Assembly: GCA_003241785.1 (NCBI GenBank)
Contig: QFPW01000014.1
Coordinates: 56,499-120,498, forward strand
Direction: 5' to 3'
Length of the DNA stretch: 64,000 bases
Source of the DNA: Rhodovulum sulfidophilum
Lineage (GTDB): Bacteria; Pseudomonadota; Alphaproteobacteria; Rhodobacterales; Rhodobacteraceae
Part shown: one piece after another, positions 58,312-64,000 of the stretch
Layout of the letters: each line of letters begins with the position of its first letter
Position numbering within the stretch: position 1 is the stretch's first letter
Position numbers and translations under genes: made by a program
Notes under the pieces: generated by a model
Told to the model about the DNA's origin: nothing
What the model saw: only the letters and a program-made list of their open reading frames with translations
The model's database searches: none

Positions 58312-58330
58312 GGCGGACCGCGCCGCCCTA
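58312..58330 (-). repeat. Degenerate family A palindrome supplying a stop codon
   Basis: On the minus strand TAGGGCGGCGCGGTCCGCC differs from the canonical repeat by a two-base deletion and one change in the centre. Its TAG (58330-58328) is the stop codon of the AEC transporter gene. Confidence 0.6.
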
Positions 58331-59284
58331 TCCGCCGGGCGGGATCAGCACGTCGATGAGCGCGATCCAGCCGGCCGAGGTGAAGATGCTGAGAATGGTG
58401 GAGAGCAGCACCGAGCTCGCGGCCTCGGCCTGGCCGCGCTGGTAGAGATTGGCGAAGAGATAGGCGTTCACCCCCGGCGCCATCGAGGCGGTGACCACGC
58501 AGGCGCGCACGAAATCGGGCGGCAGTCCGAAGACGAAATGCGCGAGGACGAGCGCCACCAGCGGGTGGATCAGCAGCGAGGCGAAGGAGACCGTGCCCGC
58601 CTCGCCGAAGGAGGCGCGCAGCTGGTAGCGCGACAGGATGCCGCCGAGGCCGAACAGCGCTACCGGCAGGGCGGCCTGGGCGATCATCTCGACCGCGCTC
58701 CGGATCACCTCGGGATAGGGGATATGCCCGAGGTTGACGATGAAGCCGAGCGCCAGGCCGATCATCAGCGCGTTGCGGAACATCGCCCGCCCGATCGCCA
58801 CCGCCGTGCCGCCGATGCCCTGCGCGTCGGCGCGCACCAGCTCCATCGCGGTGATGCCGACGAAATAGCAGAACGGCGCGTGGATCGAGATGATCGCGAA
58901 ATTGGGCCCGAGCGGCCCGTCGCCATAGGCGCGGCTCAGGATCGGCAGGCCGAGCAGCACCGAGTTCGAGAATAGCGCGCCGAAGGCGATCGCGACCGAT
59001 TCCCCCGGGCGGCGCCCGAAGACCTTCCGGATGACGAGGAGCGCCAGCAGGAAGCTCGCGAGCGCGCCCGAGTAATAGGAGAGCAGCAGCTTCGGGTTGA
59101 AGACCGCGCCGAGGTCGAGCGTGGCGATCGCCGAGAAGAGCACGCAGGGCACGCCGAAGCTCTGGGTGAAGAGCATGAGCCCGTCGACGGCGGGAGGCGG
59201 GAACAGGCGCGTCCGCGCCGCGGCGAAGCCCGCGCCCATCACGAGGAAGACCGGCAGGACGACGTTCAGGATCGCGCCGATCAC
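58328..59284 (-). CDS. AEC-family transporter
   Basis: A 318-residue membrane protein of the auxin efflux carrier family, with about ten helices (MIGAILNVVLPVFLVMGAGF and ALGFIVNLGHIPYPEVIRSA). The conserved discontinuous regions LFSNSVLLGLPILSRAYGDG and VTASMAPGVNAYLFANLYQR match family cores. Bacterial members are thought to move organic acids or amino acids across the membrane. Its ATG overlaps the metallohydrolase stop by four bases; its TAG lies in a degenerate palindromic repeat. Confidence 0.93.
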   Translation of the reverse strand: MIGAILNVVLPVFLVMGAGFAAARTRLFPPPAVDGLMLFTQSFGVPCVLFSAIATLDLGAVFNPKLLLSYYSGALASFLLALLVIRKVFGRRPGESVAIAFGALFSNSVLLGLPILSRAYGDGPLGPNFAIISIHAPFCYFVGITAMELVRADAQGIGGTAVAIGRAMFRNALMIGLALGFIVNLGHIPYPEVIRSAVEMIAQAALPVALFGLGGILSRYQLRASFGEAGTVSFASLLIHPLVALVLAHFVFGLPPDFVRACVVTASMAPGVNAYLFANLYQRGQAEAASSVLLSTILSIFTSAGWIALIDVLIPPGG

Positions 59285-60090
59285 GGCGTGGGGTCCAGCG
59301 GCATGTCGAGGATCATTCCGTCATGGGCGGGCACGATCCAGGGGGGCAGCTCTTGCCGGAGCGTCGCGTAATCGAGGTCGATGTGCATGTTGGTCAGCAC
59401 CGCCGCCCGGGGCGCCGCGCGGGCGATCCATTCGAGCGACCGTTCGAGATGCGCGTGGGTGGGATGCGGCGTATAGCGCAGCGCGTCGAGCACGAAGGTG
59501 TCGAGCGCGGCGAGCAGGGGCCAGGCCTCCTCGGGAATGTCCGAGACATCAGGCAGATAGGCGAAGTCGTTCACGCGGAACCCGAGCGCGCGGATGCGCC
59601 CGTGCTGCACTTCGATCGGGCGGAGCCGGATCGGCCCGCCCGCGCCCTCGATCGCGACGTCGCCGTCGATCCGGTGCAGGTCGAGGATCGGCGGGTAGAG
59701 GCTGCCCTCGGGCTGGACGAAGGCGTAGCCGAAGCGGGAGATCAGCGACTCCGAGGTCGCGGCGTCGGCCCAGACCGGCAGCCGCCGCTCGCGATTGAAG
59801 ACGATCATCCGCAGGTCGTCGATGCCGTGGACGTGGTCGGCGTGCGCGTGGGTATAGACCACCGCGTCGAGGTAGCCGACGTTCGCGTCCAGGAGCTGCT
59901 GGCGCATGTCGGGCGAGGTGTCGATCAGCACGCGCGTCACCGCCGCGCCCGCGATCCGCTCGACCAGGATCGAGCAGCGCCGGCGCTGGTTGCGCGGCTC
60001 CTCCGGGTCGCAGGCGCCCCAGAGCCCGCCGAGCCGCGGCACGCCGCCCGAGGAGCCGCAGCCGAGGATGGTGACCCGGAGCAGCGCCAT
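59281..60090 (-). CDS. MBL-fold metallohydrolase, PhnP-like
   Basis: A 269-residue metallo-beta-lactamase-fold enzyme. The metal motif THAHADHVHGIDDLRMIVFN (HxHxDH) is preceded by VTILGCGSSGGVPRLGGLWG, a phosphodiesterase-type start, and followed by FAYLPDVSDIPEEAWPLLAA and the C-terminal His in LTNMHIDLDYATLRQELP. PhnP-type enzymes hydrolyse cyclic phosphodiesters; here no phosphonate genes are near, and the fixed neighbour is tatD. It overlaps tatD by one base and the AEC gene by four. Confidence 0.92.
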   Translation of the reverse strand: MALLRVTILGCGSSGGVPRLGGLWGACDPEEPRNQRRRCSILVERIAGAAVTRVLIDTSPDMRQQLLDANVGYLDAVVYTHAHADHVHGIDDLRMIVFNRERRLPVWADAATSESLISRFGYAFVQPEGSLYPPILDLHRIDGDVAIEGAGGPIRLRPIEVQHGRIRALGFRVNDFAYLPDVSDIPEEAWPLLAALDTFVLDALRYTPHPTHAHLERSLEWIARAAPRAAVLTNMHIDLDYATLRQELPPWIVPAHDGMILDMPLDPTP

Positions 60091-60887
60091 CAGCCGGCGG
60101 CCCGCGCGAAGAGCCGGTCGAAATTCGCCGAGGTCAGCGCCGCCAGCTCCGCGAAATCGAGGCCGAGCTCCGGGGCGATCGCCCGCGCGGTCTCGGCGAC
60201 GAAGGCGGGCTCGTTGCGCTTGCCGCGATGGGGCAGGGGCGCGAGATAGGGGCTGTCGGTCTCGACCAGCAGCCGGTCGCGCGGCGCGGCGGCGAAGATC
60301 TCGCGCAGGGCGCCCGCGCTCTTGAAGGTCGCGATGCCGGAGATCGAGAGGTAGAAGCCGAGGCCGAGCGCCGTCTCGGCGAGCTCGGCCGAGGCGGTGA
60401 AGCAATGCATCACGCAGGAAAACGCGCCCGCGGCGTGTTCCTCGCTCAGGATCCGGCCGATGTCGGTATCGGCGTCGCGGGCGTGGATGATGAGCGGCAG
60501 CCCGGTCCGGCGCGAGGCCTCGATATGGACGCGCAGGCTCTCGGCCTGGATCGCCGCGCTCTCGGCGGTGTAGTGGTAGTCGAGCCCGGTCTCGCCGATC
60601 CCGACGAATTTCGGATGCGCGGCGAGGGCCACCAGTTCCTCGATCGTGGCGAGCGGCTCCTCATGCGCGTGCATCGGATGCGTGCCGGCGGCGAAGAAGA
60701 CGCCGTCATGCGCCTCGGCGATGGCGCGGACCGCGGGCTCGCTCGCGAGCCGGGTGCAGATCGTCACCATCCGCCCGACCCCGGCCGCCTTCGCCCGCGC
60801 GATCACCGCGTCGAGCTCCGCGATCAGGTCGGGGAAATCGAGGTGGCAGTGGCTGTCGACGAGGGCGGGCTGGGCGGAGAGGGACAT
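60090..60887 (-). CDS. TatD-family metal-dependent hydrolase/DNase
   Basis: A 265-residue TIM-barrel metal hydrolase. N-terminal LVDSHCHLDFPDLIAELDAV gives the HxH metal site, then AAGTHPMHAHEEPLATIEEL, VGIGETGLDYHYTAESAAIQ, LPLIIHARDADTDIGRILSE, and the closing Asp in LLVETDSPYLAPLPHRGKRN. TatD proteins have 3'-5' exonuclease or deoxyribonuclease activity linked to DNA repair and proofreading of tRNA ligation. Sits between holB and the metallohydrolase in the usual Rhodobacterales order. Confidence 0.95.
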   Translation of the reverse strand: MSLSAQPALVDSHCHLDFPDLIAELDAVIARAKAAGVGRMVTICTRLASEPAVRAIAEAHDGVFFAAGTHPMHAHEEPLATIEELVALAAHPKFVGIGETGLDYHYTAESAAIQAESLRVHIEASRRTGLPLIIHARDADTDIGRILSEEHAAGAFSCVMHCFTASAELAETALGLGFYLSISGIATFKSAGALREIFAAAPRDRLLVETDSPYLAPLPHRGKRNEPAFVAETARAIAPELGLDFAELAALTSANFDRLFARAAG

Positions 60888-60929
60888 GGGCGACTTCTGA
60901 ACAGGGCGAGGACCGCGACCACTCGCGAT

Positions 60930-62024
60930 TCACCGGGCCGGAACCCGCGCCTCCGCCGCCGCCGTGTCGATACGCAGGCAGGTATCGAGGATCACCTGCG
61001 CGGGGTCAAGATGCACGGCGCGCGCATGCGCCGCGCGATCGCCGAGCTCGGCCGCGAGACCGGCCCAGAGCCGCGCCGCGCCGGGGCCGGGGGAGAGCCG
61101 CGCCCAGACCTCGGCCTCGGCCTCGGAAACGGGCGCGCCGCCCGCGCCCGCGCCGGCGCGCGCGAGCCGCGCCAGCGCCCGGCCGATGAGATCGAGCACC
61201 ATGCCGTAGCGCTCCGCCGCGTCGCGCGCGGCGCAGCTCTCGGCCAGCGCCACGAGCCGGCGGCGATCCATCCCCGGCGCGCGGGCGAGCAGAGCGAGGA
61301 TCTCGGCGTAGACCGCGAGCCCGTCGCCGGTCAGGAGCCGCGCCGCGTCCCCGACCGAGCCGCCGGCGAGCGCGCCGAGCGCCGGGGCGGCCCCGGGCGC
61401 GACCGCGACCCCGGCCTGGTCGAGCGCCGCCGCGAGGTCCTCCGGCCCGAGCGGGGCGCAGCGCAGCACGCGGCAGCGGCTGCGGATGGTCGGCGGCAGC
61501 AGCCCCGGGCGATGGCAGACAAGCAGCAGCACCGCGCGTTCGGGCGGCTCCTCCAGCACTTTCAGGAGCGCGTTGGCGGCGGCGGTGTTCATCTCGTCGG
61601 CGGCGTCGACGATCGCGACGCGCCAGCCGCCCTCGGCCGCCGACATCTGGAAGAAGCCCTTGAGTGCCCGCACCTCGTCGACGGTGATCTGCGCGCGGAG
61701 CCGCTTGGTCTTGTCGTCCCAGGGCCTCCGGCAGAGGAACAGTCGGGGCGCGCTCAGCGCCGCGACCTGGCGGAACACCGGATGCTCCGGGTCCATGTCG
61801 AGCGTCGGCCCGGCCGCGTCGCCCGCCAGCAGGTGCCGGGCGATCCGCCAGGCGAGCGTCGCCTTGCCGACGCCGCGCGGCCCGGTGATCATCCAGCCAT
61901 GCGGCGGCCGGCCGGTCGCGAGCGCGTCGAGGAACAGCGCCTCTGCCTCGCCCTGGCCGAGCAGGTGCCCGGTCATCCGGGGATGCGGCGTGCCGGCGAG
62001 CCGGTCGGGTTCGTCCTCGCTCAC
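60930..62024 (-). CDS. holB: DNA polymerase III delta' subunit
   Basis: A clamp-loader subunit that helps load the sliding clamp onto DNA. The 364-residue protein has AEALFLDALATGRPPHGWMI, the nucleotide loop ITGPRGVGKATLAWRIARHL, EMNTAAANALLKVLEEPPER and the arginine-type sensor in PTIRSRCRVLRCAPL. The zinc module seen in other species is not obvious. Its start overlaps tmk by four bases, giving the common tmk-holB-tatD order. Confidence 0.93.
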   Translation of the reverse strand: MSEDEPDRLAGTPHPRMTGHLLGQGEAEALFLDALATGRPPHGWMITGPRGVGKATLAWRIARHLLAGDAAGPTLDMDPEHPVFRQVAALSAPRLFLCRRPWDDKTKRLRAQITVDEVRALKGFFQMSAAEGGWRVAIVDAADEMNTAAANALLKVLEEPPERAVLLLVCHRPGLLPPTIRSRCRVLRCAPLGPEDLAAALDQAGVAVAPGAAPALGALAGGSVGDAARLLTGDGLAVYAEILALLARAPGMDRRRLVALAESCAARDAAERYGMVLDLIGRALARLARAGAGAGGAPVSEAEAEVWARLSPGPGAARLWAGLAAELGDRAAHARAVHLDPAQVILDTCLRIDTAAAEARVPAR

Positions 62025-62629
62025 CCCACCGCCTCCGCGATCCGTGCCGCCACTTCCTCGGCGTCCCCCCCGGCCGGAATCACCCGGGCGCGGTCTGGAA
62101 ACTCGGCCGCGAGCGCGAGGAAGGCCGCGCGCAGCCGCTGCTGGAAGGCCGCTCCGAACCGCTCGAACCGGTTCTCGGCGCCGCCGCGCGCCTGCTCGCG
62201 CGCGATGGCGACGGCCGGGTCGATGTCGAGGATCAGCGTCAGATCCGCCTCGCGCCCGATCATCCGGGCATGGAGCGCGTCGACCGTCGCGCGCAGATCG
62301 GCGCGCGCCACGCCCTGATAGGCGCGGGTCGAATCGACGAAGCGGTCGCAGAGCACGGTCTCGCCGCGCGCCAGCGCGGGGTCGATCACCCGCTCGAGAT
62401 GGTCGCGGCGCGCGGCGGTGAAGAGCAGGATCTCGGTCTCGGGCGACCAGCGCCCGGGCTCGCCCTCCACCAGCAGGCGGCGGATCTCCTCCGCCCCGGG
62501 GGCGCCGCCCGGCTCGCGCGTCAGCACGATCTCCGCGCCCCGCGCGCGCAGATGCGCGGCGAGCGCCCGGATCTGGGTCGACTTGCCCGACCCGTCGATT
62601 CCCTCGAAGGTGATGAAACGTCCGCTCAT
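62021..62629 (-). CDS. tmk: Thymidylate kinase
   Basis: Tmk phosphorylates dTMP to dTDP for DNA synthesis. The 202-residue protein begins MSGRFITFEGIDGSGKSTQI (P-loop), followed by EIVLTREPGGAPGAEEIRRL, LFTAARRDHLERVIDPALAR, and the catalytic DRX segment VLCDRFVDSTRAYQGVARAD. A LID-type arginine region EQARGGAENRFERF follows. The start is ATG 62629; it is 48 bp from the end of the dacA-type gene and overlaps holB. Confidence 0.96.
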   Translation of the reverse strand: MSGRFITFEGIDGSGKSTQIRALAAHLRARGAEIVLTREPGGAPGAEEIRRLLVEGEPGRWSPETEILLFTAARRDHLERVIDPALARGETVLCDRFVDSTRAYQGVARADLRATVDALHARMIGREADLTLILDIDPAVAIAREQARGGAENRFERFGAAFQQRLRAAFLALAAEFPDRARVIPAGGDAEEVAARIAEAVG

Positions 62630-62677
62630 GGTCTTTCGCGTCGTGCGTCTTTCGCGCCGTGGCGACGCGCGCGCCGG

Positions 62678-63835
62678 TCAGTCGGCGCTTCGGTGCGGCA
62701 ACATCTCCATCGCGCGGTCCCGCGTCAACCGGGCGGCGGCGCCGATCCGCGTCATGAAGCCGCCGCGGGCGACGTCGGCGCCGGCGACGAGGTCGAAACG
62801 CGCGGGGGCGCGGCCCGGCAGCTCGACGGTCAGCGCGCCGATGGTCTGGCCCTGGGCGATCGGCGCCTCGAGCGGCGCGTCATAGGTGACCTTCGCCACC
62901 ATCGCGTCCCGGTCGCCGCGCGGCACCAGGAGCGAGATCGGCCGGGGCGCCACCAGCGGCACCTCGGGCACCGCGCCGAGCCAGACCGGTACCCGCGCCA
63001 CCGTCTCGCCCGCGTCGTAGAACCGCACCGTGTCGAAGGCGCCGAAGGCCCAGCGCACCAGCGCCGAGGTCTCGGTCGCGCGCTCCTCCATGCTGCCGAG
63101 GCCCGACATCATGAAGATGATCCGCTGCCCGTTCTGCACCGCCGAGCCGACGAGGCCGAAGCCCGCCTCGGTGGTATGCCCGGTCTTGAGCCCGTCCGCG
63201 CCGAGGCCCATCGTGAGGAGCGGGTTGCGGTTCGGCTGGGTGATGCCATTCCAGGTGAACTCGGTCTCGGCGAAATACTTATAGTATTCCGGAAATTCGG
63301 TGATGATGCGCCTCGCCAGCGCCACGAGGTCGGCGCCGCTCATCACATGGCCCGCCGCCGGCCAGCCCGAGGCGTTCTTCATCTCGACCGAGGAAAGCCC
63401 GAGCGCATGCGCGCGCGCCGTCATCTGCCGCGCGAACTCGTCCTCGCTGCCCGCGAGGCCCTCGGCCACCACGACGCAGGCGTCGTTGCCCGACTGGACG
63501 ATGATGCCCTGGATGAGCGCGCTCACCGGCGCTGTGGTGCCGATGTCGAGGAACATGCGCGAGCCGCCCATGCCATGCGCCCGGGCGCTGACCGGGAATT
63601 CGGTCTCCATCGTCACCCGCCCGTCGCGCAGCGCCTCGAACAGCATGTAGAGCGTCATGAGCTTCGACATCGAGGCCGGCGGCTCCGGCGTCTCGGCGTT
63701 CTTCGCGAACAGGACCGCCCCGGTAGCGTCGTCGATCACGAAGGCGGTGCGCGCCCTGGTCTCGAAGCCGAATGCCAGGCCCGGCAGGAGCAGGAGCCCG
63801 GTCAGGAGCAGGGGAACGAGCGTCTTGAGGGGCAT
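62678..63835 (-). CDS. D-alanyl-D-alanine carboxypeptidase (DacA-type PBP)
   Basis: A 385-residue low-molecular-weight penicillin-binding protein that trims the terminal D-Ala from peptidoglycan. Signal peptide residues 1-23 (VPLLLTGLLLLPGLAFGFET). The serine peptidase motifs are PPASMSKLMTLYMLFEALRD (SxxK, Ser55-Lys58), IIVQSGNDACVVVAEGL (SxN), and GADGLKTGHTTEAGFGLVGS (KTG). The C-terminal PBP5-like beta domain ends in a possible membrane helix (MTRIGAAARLTRDRAMEML). ATG 63835 is used; a TTG at 63853 would add six residues. Confidence 0.95.
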   Translation of the reverse strand: MPLKTLVPLLLTGLLLLPGLAFGFETRARTAFVIDDATGAVLFAKNAETPEPPASMSKLMTLYMLFEALRDGRVTMETEFPVSARAHGMGGSRMFLDIGTTAPVSALIQGIIVQSGNDACVVVAEGLAGSEDEFARQMTARAHALGLSSVEMKNASGWPAAGHVMSGADLVALARRIITEFPEYYKYFAETEFTWNGITQPNRNPLLTMGLGADGLKTGHTTEAGFGLVGSAVQNGQRIIFMMSGLGSMEERATETSALVRWAFGAFDTVRFYDAGETVARVPVWLGAVPEVPLVAPRPISLLVPRGDRDAMVAKVTYDAPLEAPIAQGQTIGALTVELPGRAPARFDLVAGADVARGGFMTRIGAAARLTRDRAMEMLPHRSAD

Positions 63836-64000
63836 GATTCGCGGCGTCTCCAAACCCGGGTGGTCCCATCCGCCCGGCGCGCCCGAGGCTAGGCCAAGCC
63901 CGCCCGGCTGTCAAAATCGCGCGCACGCTATGCGCGAGCGGATGTCGCGACGAGGCAGGTGTCGCGACGAGGCGGGCCGTCCGCGGCTGTCGGGGATGCA
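63836..64000. other. Right-edge spacer
   Basis: These 165 bases upstream of the dacA-type gene contain no convincing frame, only the gene's leader and probably its promoter. GATGTCGCGACGAGGC and GTGTCGCGACGAGGC (63941-63955 and 63959-63973) are an imperfect direct repeat of about 13 bp. The next gene lies beyond the window. Confidence 0.5.

Noticed and set aside
1..64000. CRISPR arrays, insertion sequences, prophage, integron attC sites
   Set aside because: No regularly spaced repeat-spacer pattern, transposase, integrase other than chromosomal XerC, or phage structural gene was found; the short palindromes are REP-like and unevenly spaced.

Overview
The window is a chromosomal segment of a very GC-rich Alphaproteobacterium, most likely a member of the Rhodobacterales. 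Supporting signs are the neighbouring pyrG and secG, the dacA-tmk-holB-tatD-metallohydrolase string at the right end, a lone cytochrome oxidase subunit I gene followed by a DUF2244 gene, an exosortase E/protease, a DUF6324-type small protein, and a tRNA-His that has A73 and no encoded G-1, which is the alphaproteobacterial form. Most of the window is dense housekeeping sequence, with many 1- or 4-base start/stop overlaps, and no phage, insertion sequence or CRISPR array is visible.

From left to right: 1-10.3 kb holds pyrG (partial), secG, a UbiH-type hydroxylase, a tandem pair of Lrp/AsnC regulators divergent from ilvC, a HAD nucleotidase, a GntR regulator, a frameshifted M23 peptidase relic and a glycosyltransferase with a cyclic-di-GMP-type MshEN domain. 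9.7-17.6 kb holds a DNA glycosylase, an esterase, an HNH nuclease, dsbB, an orphan DUF2282 protein, a CoxG-like protein, a YnfA protein, the periplasmic glucan protein OpgG/D, a secreted cyclase and a LacI regulator. LacI faces a 73-residue protein across a promoter framed by three matching operators. 18-28 kb holds xerC, a DUF484 gene, priA, hisC with a prephenate dehydrogenase gene, exosortase E, gcdH and upp. 28-35 kb holds an LLM oxidoreductase, an envelope operon (CDP-alcohol phosphatidyltransferase, FkbM methyltransferase, LtaS-like sulfatase), cytochrome b561, and a TlpA/transglutaminase pair.

The centrepiece is 35.2-45.5 kb, a compact selenocysteine island. The gene selD converges on a minus-strand operon fdoG-fdoH-fdoI-fdhE-selA-selB-selC. 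The fdoG gene is read through an in-frame TGA as Sec199, with a bacterial SECIS hairpin 11 nt downstream. The tRNA-Sec gene lies wholly inside the 3' end of the selB reading frame. The locus therefore encodes a periplasmic respiratory formate dehydrogenase together with SelA, SelB, SelC and SelD, which are needed to make and insert its selenocysteine.

45.6-54 kb is a ferric-siderophore uptake locus: DUF2218/SIP ferric reductase, ATPase, two FecCD permeases, binding protein, divergent TonB receptor and an AraC regulator. No siderophore synthesis genes are present, which suggests use of foreign siderophores. 54.2-64 kb holds tRNA-His, a DUF6324 gene, mmcB, ctaD, a DUF2244 gene, a secreted protein of unknown role, an AEC transporter and the tatD/holB/tmk/dacA group.

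Two related families of short perfect palindromes recur in 3' intergenic gaps, often as head-to-head pairs. In two places they supply the TAG stop codon of the adjacent gene.
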